NCBI GenBank assembly: GCA_016209865.1
Contig: JACQVL010000078.1
Coordinates: 1-14,089, forward strand
Length of the DNA: 14,089 nucleotides
Origin: Candidatus Latescibacterota bacterium
Lineage (GTDB): Bacteria > JAAXHH01 > JACQVL01
Direction: 5' to 3'
Shown: positions 1-6,891 of the stretch, one piece after another
Position numbering within the stretch: position 1 is the stretch's first letter
Layout of the letters: each line of letters begins with the position of its first letter
Notes under the pieces: generated by a model
What the model was told of the DNA's origin: nothing
What the model saw: only the letters and a program-made list of their open reading frames with translations
The model's database searches: none
Translations under genes and position numbers: made by a program

Positions 1-1011
1 ACCGGGTACGAGACGGTCGCCTACTTCTCCAAATTCTCCGGCTGGTTCGGCGGACAGGTCTACTGGGATTCCCGCTCACCCGGGTTTGATACGAACGATT
101 TAGGGTTCATGAACCGCGCCGATCGCATCCAGTCAGGCGCCCATGTCTACGCCCAGATTCAGCAGCCGTGGGCGCTGGCGCGGCGGTCGGGGTTTAACGT
201 GAACGTCTGGTCCCACTGGAATTTCGACCGGATCAACTTGAAGAAAGGGATCAATTTCAACAACTGGCATGAGCTGAAGAACTACTGGTGGTTTAATTTC
301 GGCATCAGCCGGGATTTTGAGGCGATGGATGACTTAGTCACTCGCGGGGGGCCTGTGATGGCCAACCCGGCGAGCATCTGGTACTGGTCGAACCTCAGCA
401 CGGACAGCCGGAAACGCATCAGCGGCGGCGTGAGCAGCTTCGGGTCGCGGGCTCAGGCTGGGCGGAGCTGGGCCAGGAACGTCAATGTCTGGGCCACCAT
501 CCGCCCGGCTTCCTACGTGCAGATCGACCTCAGCCCTGGCTACAGCACGGAGAAGAACTTTGCCCAGTGGGTCACGAACGTCGACACCGACGGGGACGGC
601 CGCAACGATCGCTTTGTGTTCGGCGAGCTGCGCAGCCAGGTGCTGGATATCACGGCACGAGCCACGGTCAGCTTTACCCCGGACCTGAGTCTGCAGTTCT
701 ACATGCAGCCGTTCGTCGCGGCCGGGGATTACGGCGCGATCAAAGCGCTCGCCCGGCCCGCCTCGTATGAATTCATTCCGTACGCGGGACTGAACTTCAA
801 CCCGGATTTCCACCGGCGCTCCCTGCGGAGCAATATGGTGATGCGCTGGGAATACCGGCCCGGCAGCACTCTCTTCCTCGTCTGGTCGCAGTCCCGCAGT
901 GCGTCCTCCCCGGACCCCTCATTCCGTCCGTGGCAAAGCCTGGGAGACAGTCTCTCCGATGACGGCTCGAACATCTTCTTAGTCAAGATGAGCTACTGGT
1001 TGAATATGTAG
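1..1011 (+). CDS. DUF5916 domain protein, C-terminal part (5' end outside window)
   Basis: Open from the first base in frame 1 to TAG at 1009-1011, giving 336 residues of a longer protein. The segment before the first Met (SPGFDTNDLGF, just ahead of residue M37) is the motif I associate with DUF5916 proteins, which carry an N-terminal family 9 carbohydrate-binding-like domain followed by a large outer-membrane beta barrel. The visible part suits that barrel: alternating aromatic and polar strands, many Trp and Tyr, an Asp/Gly-rich turn (DTDGDGRNDRF) and a C-terminal strand ending FLVKMSYWLNM, like a barrel-closing strand. The role of the family is not established; surface binding or transport of polymers is often assumed. 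The internal ATG at 109 is not a real start because homology continues upstream. A strong terminator follows, so this is the end of its transcription unit. Confidence 0.85.
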   Translation, partial: TGYETVAYFSKFSGWFGGQVYWDSRSPGFDTNDLGFMNRADRIQSGAHVYAQIQQPWALARRSGFNVNVWSHWNFDRINLKKGINFNNWHELKNYWWFNFGISRDFEAMDDLVTRGGPVMANPASIWYWSNLSTDSRKRISGGVSSFGSRAQAGRSWARNVNVWATIRPASYVQIDLSPGYSTEKNFAQWVTNVDTDGDGRNDRFVFGELRSQVLDITARATVSFTPDLSLQFYMQPFVAAGDYGAIKALARPASYEFIPYAGLNFNPDFHRRSLRSNMVMRWEYRPGSTLFLVWSQSRSASSPDPSFRPWQSLGDSLSDDGSNIFLVKMSYWLNM

Positions 1012-1048
1012 CTCCACAAAATATCGTCCCCCCCAGGGACGCTGTAAC

Positions 1049-1091
1049 AAGAGAAGGGAGAACCGCCGCATTTTCTCCCTTCTCTTTTTTT
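1049..1091 (+). terminator. Rho-independent terminator after the DUF5916 gene
   Basis: A perfect 14-bp stem pairs 1049-1062 with 1073-1086 around a 10-nt loop (1063-1072), and the 3' arm runs straight into seven Ts (1085-1091). It begins 38 bases after the DUF5916 stop and ends before the ftsY ribosome-binding site, so it separates the two transcription units. The A-rich 5' flank opposite the T run could let it work weakly on the other strand, but no gene there needs it. Confidence 0.88.
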
Positions 1092-1109
1092 GTGTTCTGA
1101 TGTATTTTC

Positions 1110-1124
1110 AGGAGGACAAGGAGG
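1110..1124 (+). promoter_or_regulatory. Tandem Shine-Dalgarno sites fixing the ftsY start
   Basis: AGGAGG (1110-1115) is followed closely by AAGGAGG (1118-1124). The second lies 11 bases before ATG 1136. An in-frame ATG at 1100 lies upstream of both sites and would place them inside the coding region, so 1136 is preferred. Confidence 0.7.
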
Positions 1125-1135
1125 ATTCACGAACC

Positions 1136-2056
1136 ATGCTCGGCTTCTTCAAACGCTTACACGATGGGCTGACGAAGACGCGGGACGGGCTGGTCAGGCG
1201 GATCGACCAGGCCATCCGGCGGTACGACAAGATCGACGACGACCTGCTCGACGAGATCGAGGCGATCCTGCTCCAGACCGACGTCGGCGTGGACACGACG
1301 ACGAAAATCATCGAGGGACTCCGGGCGCGGACGGTCGAGGAGCGGACGAAAGACCCTTCCGCCATCTACGAGTTGCTCAGGCATGAGATGGTGCAGATTT
1401 TGACCACGCATTCGTCGCCCCCCCCCTCGCTCGATCAGCATCGCCCTCACGTCATCATGGTCGTCGGAGTGAACGGCACCGGGAAGACGACGACGATCGG
1501 CAAGATGGCCGACCGGTACCGCCGGGATGGGAAGAAGGTGCTGGTGGCCGCGGCGGACACGTTTCGGGCCGCGGCGATCGACCAGCTCGCTGTCTGGGCG
1601 ACCCGGGCTGAGGTCGACCTCATCCGCCACCAGCCGGGGGCCGACCCGGCGGCGGTGGCGTTCGACGCCCTCCAGGCCGCTGTCGCCCGGAACATCGACG
1701 TGCTCATCATCGACACCGCCGGCCGGCTCCACACGAAGACGAACCTGATGGAGGAACTGAAAAAGATCAAACGAATCTTAGGAAAGCAGATTCCCGGCGT
1801 CCCGCACGAGACACTCATCGTCCTCGACGCGACAACCGGCCAGAACGCCATCTCACAGGCGACCCTGTTCAACCAGGCATTAGACGGCCTGACCGGGATC
1901 GTCCTGACCAAACTCGACGGAACCGCCAAGGGCGGGATCGTCCTGGCCATCAGCGACCGGCTGTCCATCCCGGTCAGGATGATCGGGGTGGGCGAGACGA
2001 TCGACGACCTCCAGGACTTCGACGCCCGCTCCTTCGTCGAGGCGTTGTTTACGTAA
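1136..2056 (+). CDS. ftsY: Signal recognition particle receptor FtsY
   Basis: SRP-family GTPase of 306 residues that docks Ffh-ribosome complexes at the inner membrane for co-translational insertion. The helical N domain is residues 1-90, then a Pro/Ser linker (93-100), then the G domain: P loop GVNGTGKTT (111-119), insertion-box motif DTFRAAA (141-147), DTAGR (193-197), TKLD (258-261) followed by GTAKGG, and the GVGE closing loop (284-287). This is the compact NG form: the long acidic A domain of enterobacterial FtsY is absent, and the amphipathic start MLGFFKRLHDGL probably mediates membrane contact. The linker is encoded partly by nine consecutive Cs (1418-1426). Start chosen by the Shine-Dalgarno site at 1118-1124. 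Its SRP partner gene ffh is not in the window, and the gene downstream is metabolic and 152 bases away. Confidence 0.97.
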   Translation: MLGFFKRLHDGLTKTRDGLVRRIDQAIRRYDKIDDDLLDEIEAILLQTDVGVDTTTKIIEGLRARTVEERTKDPSAIYELLRHEMVQILTTHSSPPPSLDQHRPHVIMVVGVNGTGKTTTIGKMADRYRRDGKKVLVAAADTFRAAAIDQLAVWATRAEVDLIRHQPGADPAAVAFDALQAAVARNIDVLIIDTAGRLHTKTNLMEELKKIKRILGKQIPGVPHETLIVLDATTGQNAISQATLFNQALDGLTGIVLTKLDGTAKGGIVLAISDRLSIPVRMIGVGETIDDLQDFDARSFVEALFT

Positions 2057-2073
2057 CTCCCCTCTCCCCGCCT

Positions 2074-2179
2074 CACCGGGCAGGTGGGCAGTCCCTGCAC
2101 AGCCCCCCGGCCCCACCGGGCAGTAGGCAGTGGACGGGGGAACGGCTTCGACTGCCCACTGCCCATTGCCCACCTGCCC
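2074..2179. repeat. Heptamer-based direct and inverted repeat cluster between ftsY and the ceramidase-like gene
   Basis: Two near-identical direct copies (2074-2092 and 2114-2131, sharing CACCGGGCAG...GGCAGT) face an inverted array at 2151-2179 built of 7-nt units: ACTGCCC, ACTGCCC, ATTGCCC, then ACCTGCCC. The second copy can pair with 2151-2164 over 14 positions with one mismatch around a 19-nt loop; the first copy is the exact complement of the last part of the array (TGCCCACCTGCCC). Mutually exclusive hairpins are therefore possible. There is no T run, so it is not a classical terminator. The design resembles the short tandemly repeated repetitive (STRR) heptamers known from cyanobacteria. 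It occupies most of the intergenic region, leaving only the GGAGGT ribosome-binding site (2195-2200) after it. Confidence 0.7.
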
Positions 2180-2208
2180 GGCGGGGCAGGGACGGGAGGT
2201 AGGGTCTT

Positions 2209-3495
2209 ATGCCATCTTTCCTCGCTGGTACGGCCCGTGTTGACATCACCCCGCCGGCCGGGCTGGACATGACCGGGTTCATCGCCCGGCTCGGTCCGGC
2301 GACCGGCACGCACGACCCGCTCTGGGCGCGCGCGTTCGTCGTCGAACAGGACGGCACCGCCCTCGCCCTCGTCGCCGCCGACATCCTCGGCTTCGACCGG
2401 CACTCGACCGCCGCCATCCGCCGGATCGTCCACCGCCGGGTCGGGCGTCCGATCGACGTTATGCTGGCCGCCACGCACACCCACTCCGGCCCCGCCACGT
2501 TGTTCCTCCGGCACTGCGGGACGGTGGACGCCGCCTGGATGAAGGCCCTCCATGCCCGTGTGGCCGACGCGGTCTGCACGGCGTACAGCCGCCTGACCGG
2601 CGCGCGGGTCAGTATAGGGTCGGGTGAAGCCACGATCGGGATCAACCGGCGGGTGGCCGGAGGGCCAACCGACCCGTCCGTCGCCGTGCTCCGCGTCGAG
2701 ACGACCGACGGCCGGCCGCTCGGCGCGGTCGTCAACTACGCCTGCCACCCGGTCGTCCTGGGCTCGGACAGCCGGCTCTGGTCGGCCGATTTCCCCGCCG
2801 CCGCCAACGCGGCGCTGGAACAGCGGTACGGAGCGGGATACGACGGGTTCCTCAGTCTCTTCATCAACGGCGCGGCGGGAGACATCAACCCTCGTGAACG
2901 CGATACGTTCGAGGTTGCAGACCGGCTCGGCACGGAACTGGCGGATGCAGCGACGGGTGCGTGGGACCGGGCGACGGCGGTTGAAGTGACCGCCCTCCGG
3001 GGCGCGAGCCGGACGGTGACGCTTCCCCTTTCGCCGCCCCCTTCCCTTGACGAGGCGCACGACCTCCTGAGCGAGTATGGGGACAAATACGAAACGCTCA
3101 AACAGGAAGGCGGATCGGAGGTCGCCATCAAGGTCGCGGGGGCGATGGCGAGTTGGGCGGCCGAGCTGTACAAGCGGCTCCGGGATGGGACAGTCCCGTC
3201 CTCCATCGATGCGGAATTCCAGGCGTTCGGGCTTGGCCCGGTTCGCTTCATCGCCGTCCCCGGCGAGCTGTTCTCCGCCATCGGCCTGGCGATCAAGCAG
3301 GCGTGCCAGGGGCTGAACGTCTTCGTCGTCGGATACGGGAACGAGGACATCGGCTACCTGCCGACCCGACAGGCCTTCCAGCAGGGCGGGTACGAGGTGG
3401 CGGACGCGCACCGGTACTACGACCTCCTGCCGGTCACGCCTGAAACAGAGAACATCGTAATCGAGGCGGCGGTGGGATTGATAAACAGTCTATAA
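2209..3495 (+). CDS. Neutral/alkaline non-lysosomal ceramidase N-terminal domain-like protein
   Basis: 428 residues matching the N-terminal catalytic domain of neutral ceramidases (PF04734 family), which hydrolyse the amide bond of ceramide. The opening LAGTARVDITPPAGLDMTGF is diagnostic. Candidate zinc ligands, aligned from memory to the Pseudomonas enzyme, are in ATHTHSGP (His90/His92), NYACHP (His180), VPGE (Glu353) and GYLPT (Tyr383), all kept. The segment that carries the catalytic Ser in true ceramidases reads NGAAGDINPRE (220-230), with Asn where Ser is expected. The protein is about 430 residues, lacks the C-terminal domain of classical ceramidases and has no signal peptide, so it is probably a cytoplasmic hydrolase-like member with another substrate. 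Start ATG 2209 has GGAGGT 8 bases upstream. It ends 12 bases before the DegT/StrS gene, so the two are likely co-transcribed. Confidence 0.85.
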   Translation: MPSFLAGTARVDITPPAGLDMTGFIARLGPATGTHDPLWARAFVVEQDGTALALVAADILGFDRHSTAAIRRIVHRRVGRPIDVMLAATHTHSGPATLFLRHCGTVDAAWMKALHARVADAVCTAYSRLTGARVSIGSGEATIGINRRVAGGPTDPSVAVLRVETTDGRPLGAVVNYACHPVVLGSDSRLWSADFPAAANAALEQRYGAGYDGFLSLFINGAAGDINPRERDTFEVADRLGTELADAATGAWDRATAVEVTALRGASRTVTLPLSPPPSLDEAHDLLSEYGDKYETLKQEGGSEVAIKVAGAMASWAAELYKRLRDGTVPSSIDAEFQAFGLGPVRFIAVPGELFSAIGLAIKQACQGLNVFVVGYGNEDIGYLPTRQAFQQGGYEVADAHRYYDLLPVTPETENIVIEAAVGLINSL

Positions 3496-3507
3496 AAGGA
3501 GCGCACC

Positions 3508-4746
3508 ATGCCACATCTTGCGATCAATGGGGGGCCGGTCATCCGGACGAAGCCCTTTCCGACCTGGCCGGTGTACAGCGAGAAAGACGCGCAGGCCGTC
3601 GGCGAAGTCATCCTGAGCGGGAACTGGGGGCACAACACCGCGAAACGGGTGGAGACGTTCCAGGACCGGTTCGCCGAGTACCACAACGCGAAGCACGCCA
3701 TCTGCGTGACGAACGGGACGACGGCGCTGGTGCTGGCGCTGCAGTCCGTCGGGGTCGGTCCGGGCGACGAGGTGCTCGTCCCGGCGTACACGTTCATCGC
3801 CACCGCCGCCGCGGTGCTGATGGTCAACGCCGTCCCGGTGTTCGTCGACATCGACCCGGCGACGTACAACATGGACCCGGCCAAAGCCGAAGCGGCCATC
3901 ACCCCTCGAACAAAGGCGATTATGCCGGTGCATTTCGCCGGGCTGCCGGCTGACATGGACCGGTTCACCGACCTTGCCCGCCGGCGCAACCTGATGCTCG
4001 TCGAGGATGCTGCCCAGGCCCACGGGGCGCAGTGGAACGGGCGCGGGGTGGGCGCGATCGGGCAGATGGGCGGGTTTAGCTGCCAGTCGTCGAAGAACCT
4101 CAACTCCGGAGAAGGCGGCATCATCCTGACGAACGATGACGAGCTGGCGAAGGTCGCCCGGTCACTGTCCAACTGCGGCCGATCAGAAGACGGCCTGTGG
4201 TATGGGCACTACCGGCTCGCCGGGAATCACCGGATGACCGAGCTGCAGGCGGCGCTGCTCCTCGCCCAGATGGACCGGTTAGACGAGCAGACGGCCCGTC
4301 GCAACGACAGCGGGGACTACCTGACGAGCAAGCTCCGGGAGATCGACGGGGTCGAGCCGACGGTTCGCGGCCCGGCGGTTACCCGGCACGCGTACCACCT
4401 GCACATCTTCCGGTACAAGTCGGACGCGTTCGGCGGAGTCCCGAAGAAGCGGTTCGTCGAGGCGCTCCAGGCCGAGGGGATTCCCGCCAGTCCAGGTTAC
4501 TCGATGCCTCTCTACCAGCAGCCGGTCTTCATCCTGAAGAATTTCGGCTCCTACCGGCATTCCGACGCCTCTCACGACATCGATTACACCAGTCTCCACC
4601 TGCCGGAGACGGAGCGGGCGTGCTTTGAAGAGGCGGTATGGTTCTCGCAGCACGTCCTGTTAGGCTCGCGGTCGGACATGGACGACATCGTCCGGGCGAT
4701 CGCCAAGATCCGCGAGCGGCGGGCGGAACTGGCGAAGACGGAGTGA
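3508..4746 (+). CDS. DegT/DnrJ/EryC1/StrS family PLP-dependent aminotransferase
   Basis: 412 residues, usual length for the family, which transfers amino groups to keto-sugars or related ketones (scyllo-inosose aminotransferases and sugar aminotransferases). Visible features: substrate-side SGNWGHNT (37-44), TNGTTAL phosphate-binding loop (about 69-75), LVPAYTFIATAAAVL, VEDAAQAHGA with PLP-ring Asp167 and Gln170, and the Schiff-base Lys196 in SSKNLNSGEGG. The start MPHLAINGGPVIRT is like that of the StsC/inosose-aminotransferase type rather than ArnB, but the substrate cannot be fixed. AAAGGAG at 3495-3501 precedes ATG 3508. It lies 12 bases after the ceramidase-like gene and 25 bases before the Uma2 gene. 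No sugar-nucleotide pathway genes flank it, so a catabolic or inositol-like role is as likely as surface-sugar synthesis. Confidence 0.93.
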   Translation: MPHLAINGGPVIRTKPFPTWPVYSEKDAQAVGEVILSGNWGHNTAKRVETFQDRFAEYHNAKHAICVTNGTTALVLALQSVGVGPGDEVLVPAYTFIATAAAVLMVNAVPVFVDIDPATYNMDPAKAEAAITPRTKAIMPVHFAGLPADMDRFTDLARRRNLMLVEDAAQAHGAQWNGRGVGAIGQMGGFSCQSSKNLNSGEGGIILTNDDELAKVARSLSNCGRSEDGLWYGHYRLAGNHRMTELQAALLLAQMDRLDEQTARRNDSGDYLTSKLREIDGVEPTVRGPAVTRHAYHLHIFRYKSDAFGGVPKKRFVEALQAEGIPASPGYSMPLYQQPVFILKNFGSYRHSDASHDIDYTSLHLPETERACFEEAVWFSQHVLLGSRSDMDDIVRAIAKIRERRAELAKTE

Positions 4747-4771
4747 TCAGGAAAGGAACAGGTGATGCAGG

Positions 4772-5332
4772 ATGCCCAAGACATTCACGCCGTCTCCGAC
4801 TGATCTCACGTATGAAGATTTTCTCACGTTACCGGACGACGGCAAACGGTATGAGATCTTAGACGGGGAGCTCCACGTGACACCCTCGCCGTTAACGACG
4901 CATCAACGCGCGGTAATGAATCTCGGCGCGCTCCTTCATCATCACGTTCGTCGAAACGGCTTAGGAGAGGTCTTCCTCGCCCCGCCCGACGTCATCCTGG
5001 CAGAGACGACCATCGTTGAGCCTGACCTGCTGTTTATCGCCAGGCAGCGCGCCAAGATCATCACACGGGCGAACATCCGGGGAGCGCCCGACCTGATCGT
5101 CGAAGTGCTCTCCCGACGCACCGCGCGGGTCGACCGGGGACGGAAGAAGAAGCTGTACGCACGGTACGGGGTACAGCACTACTGGCTGGTCGATCCTGAT
5201 ACGCGATCGGTCGAAGTGTATGCGTTAGAAAATGGGAAATACCGGCTCATCGGGCACTATACGGAGCACACCTCCTTCGAACCTTCCCTGTTTCCCGGTC
5301 TGACGATCTCGCTTGATGAGGTCTGGGATTGA
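4772..5332 (+). CDS. Uma2 family (DUF820) putative restriction endonuclease-like protein
   Basis: 186 residues, standard length for Uma2 proteins, a PD-(D/E)XK nuclease-fold family that is greatly expanded in cyanobacteria and several environmental phyla and whose biological role is largely unknown. Family motifs are in order: LTYEDFLTLPDDGKRYEILDG (12-32), EPDLLF with Asp85, LIVEVLS with Glu111, the Lys-rich KKKLYARYGV with Lys127 as likely catalytic Lys, HYWLVDP (136-142) and the C-terminal FPGLTISLDEVW. All nuclease-core residues appear intact. The ribosome-binding site is mediocre: AGGAAAGGA (4749-4757) is somewhat far from ATG 4772. No methyltransferase or toxin/antitoxin partner is adjacent; it sits between metabolic genes and may be a passenger. 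Confidence 0.9.
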   Translation: MPKTFTPSPTDLTYEDFLTLPDDGKRYEILDGELHVTPSPLTTHQRAVMNLGALLHHHVRRNGLGEVFLAPPDVILAETTIVEPDLLFIARQRAKIITRANIRGAPDLIVEVLSRRTARVDRGRKKKLYARYGVQHYWLVDPDTRSVEVYALENGKYRLIGHYTEHTSFEPSLFPGLTISLDEVWD

Positions 5333-5354
5333 CCACATTTGTTGATGGATGGGA

Positions 5355-5383
5355 GAGGCATTCGCAGAATGCTTCGCTCCTAC
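5355..5383. repeat. Palindromic intergenic element, copy A (between Uma2 and pncB)
   Basis: An 8-bp stem with one G-T pair (5355-5362 with 5368-5375) around the loop CGCAG, followed by CGCTCCTAC. Bases 5363-5383 match 9287-9307 at 19 of 21 positions, so it is a degenerate copy of the palindrome after the molybdoenzyme gene. It lies in the 63-nt gap just before the pncB start and has lost the left arm that makes copy B a perfect hairpin. Confidence 0.65.
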
Positions 5384-5395
5384 GCAGAGAAACCC

Positions 5396-6841
5396 ATGTC
5401 TCATCCCCGAATCTCTGCCCTCCTGACCGACTATTATTCGCTCACCATGGCGCAGGGGTACGACGCGCTCGGTCGAGGACAACAACGGGCGGTCTTTGAG
5501 TACGTCTTCCGCTCCCTGCCGCCCGATACCGGGTACGCCGTCTTCGCCGGACTCGACCCTCTGCTCGACGACTTCCAGTCGCTGTGTTTCGCGGAAGAAG
5601 ACTTCGCGTACCTGAAACAACTTCCGGGCATGATCCCGGCCTTTCTGGAGGGGCTGAAGACCTGGAGCTTCACCGGTCACGTCTGGGCGGCCCCTGAAGG
5701 CACAGTCGTCTTCCCCTACGAACCGGTGCTGCGTGTCGAAGCCACCCTCCCTGACGCCCAACTGATCGAAGGCCTCGTCTTAAATCGTCTCAACTACCAG
5801 ACGTTAGTGGCGACCAAGGCCGCGCGCGTCTGTGAGGCAGCGCAGGGCGACCCGGTGCTGGAGTTCGGGTTCCGCCGGGCGCACGGCCCCGACGGCGCGC
5901 TCTCCGGCTCCCGCGCGGCGTACATCGGCGGCTGCATCGCTACATCGTACATGGCGGCCGGCCTCCGGTACGGGATTCCCGTCCGGGGGACGATGGCCCA
6001 CAGTTGGGTGATGAGCTTTGCCTCCGAACTCGACGCGTTCCGGGCGTACGTCTCGGTCTCCCGCGACAACCCGATCCTGCTGGTTGATACCTACAGTACG
6101 AGACACTCGGGCATTCCGAACGCGGTGACCGTCTTCCAGGAACTCCGTACTCAAGGCTGGACGGGCCGGCCCGCCATCCGCTTAGATTCGGGCGACCTCA
6201 AACAACTCGCCGAATATGCCCGTGAGCGGTTTCTGGCCGCCCGACTGCCCGCCCCCCTGATCGTCGCCAGCGGCGACCTCGATGAAGACAGTATCCTGAG
6301 GCTGAAAAAGCAACACGCCCCGATCGAAGGCTGGGGCGTGGGGACGAAGCTCATCACGGGCGACCCACAGCCCTACTGGACGGGGGTCTACAAGCTGGCC
6401 GCCGTCCAGGAAGCGGGAGGCTGGCGGCCTCGGATTAAATCGTCGGATACCCCGGAGAAGACGACCGAGCCGGGGGTGAAGGAAGTGATCCGGTGGAGCG
6501 ATCACGCCGGTCGTCCGGCGGGCGATGTCATCTGTCTGGCCGACGAACTGGCCTCGTCGCAGACACCGGCCACTCGTGCGTGCCACCGCACCGACCGAAC
6601 GACGCAGCGGGTGTTCGACGGGATGGCCGGCATGCCGTTGACGAAGCCCGTCATGCGGGACGGCACACGCCTCTACCCGCCCATTCCGCTCGCTGATGTG
6701 CAGCGGCAGGTCCGCGCCAACCTCGACCGACTCGACCCGGCGCTCCGTCGGTTGACGTCGCCGTCGTCCTACTGGGTCGGGCTGAGCGAGCGGCTGAGTC
6801 AGTTGAAAGTGGAGATGCTCAGGCGCAGCAGTGACGAGTGA
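5396..6841 (+). CDS. pncB: Nicotinate phosphoribosyltransferase
   Basis: 481 residues. Makes nicotinate mononucleotide from nicotinate and PRPP with ATP coupling (EC 6.3.4.21), the entry step of Preiss-Handler NAD salvage. Signatures: LLTDYYSLTMAQGY (9-22), FEYVFRSLPPDTGYAVFAGL (34-53), EFGFRRAHG (156-164), GTMAHSW with His202 as the likely regulatory phospho-histidine, LLVDTYST (228-235), RLDSGDL (262-268), IVASGDLDE, and the phosphate-binding WGVGTKLITG (313-322) then VYKLAAV. An upstream TTG at 5339 would translate the intergenic palindrome into an extra 19 residues; ATG 5396 starts exactly where family homology starts, though its ribosome-binding site (CAGAGA) is weak. The stop codon falls inside a tandem heptamer repeat. 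The nicotinamidase-like gene follows 50 bases on and supplies its substrate. Confidence 0.95.
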   Translation: MSHPRISALLTDYYSLTMAQGYDALGRGQQRAVFEYVFRSLPPDTGYAVFAGLDPLLDDFQSLCFAEEDFAYLKQLPGMIPAFLEGLKTWSFTGHVWAAPEGTVVFPYEPVLRVEATLPDAQLIEGLVLNRLNYQTLVATKAARVCEAAQGDPVLEFGFRRAHGPDGALSGSRAAYIGGCIATSYMAAGLRYGIPVRGTMAHSWVMSFASELDAFRAYVSVSRDNPILLVDTYSTRHSGIPNAVTVFQELRTQGWTGRPAIRLDSGDLKQLAEYARERFLAARLPAPLIVASGDLDEDSILRLKKQHAPIEGWGVGTKLITGDPQPYWTGVYKLAAVQEAGGWRPRIKSSDTPEKTTEPGVKEVIRWSDHAGRPAGDVICLADELASSQTPATRACHRTDRTTQRVFDGMAGMPLTKPVMRDGTRLYPPIPLADVQRQVRANLDRLDPALRRLTSPSSYWVGLSERLSQLKVEMLRRSSDE

Positions 6842-6858
6842 CAAGTGACGAGTGACGA
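6831..6858 (+). repeat. Tandem heptanucleotide repeat spanning the pncB stop codon
   Basis: Four exact-register 7-nt units: GTGACGA, GTGACAA, GTGACGA, GTGACGA, then GG. Only one base differs among the units. The TGA stop of pncB (6839-6841) is inside the second unit, so the last three residues (SDE) are repeat-encoded. The form is that of short tandemly repeated repetitive (STRR) heptamers. No T run or ribosome-binding motif lies in it; the next gene's GGAG is at 6877-6880. Confidence 0.85.
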
Positions 6859-6891
6859 GGAAAACAGAACATAGCGGGAGAGTTGGTCACC

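Noticed and set aside
1447-3411. A 654-codon open frame on the minus strand spanning ftsY, the repeat region and the ceramidase-like gene
   Set aside because: It is antisense to two clearly coding genes, has Arg/Pro/Ala/Val-rich low-information composition typical of GC-rich shadow frames, runs across the repeat region, and has no recognisable domain.
4772-5332. Uma2 gene considered as part of a restriction or defence system
   Set aside because: No methyltransferase, helicase, toxin or other defence gene is adjacent; solitary Uma2 genes among metabolic genes are common.
6831-6858. Tandem repeat considered as a CRISPR remnant or integration-factor binding iterons
   Set aside because: Units are 7 nt with no spacers, no cas genes are nearby, and there is no replication gene; STRR-type repeat explains it better.
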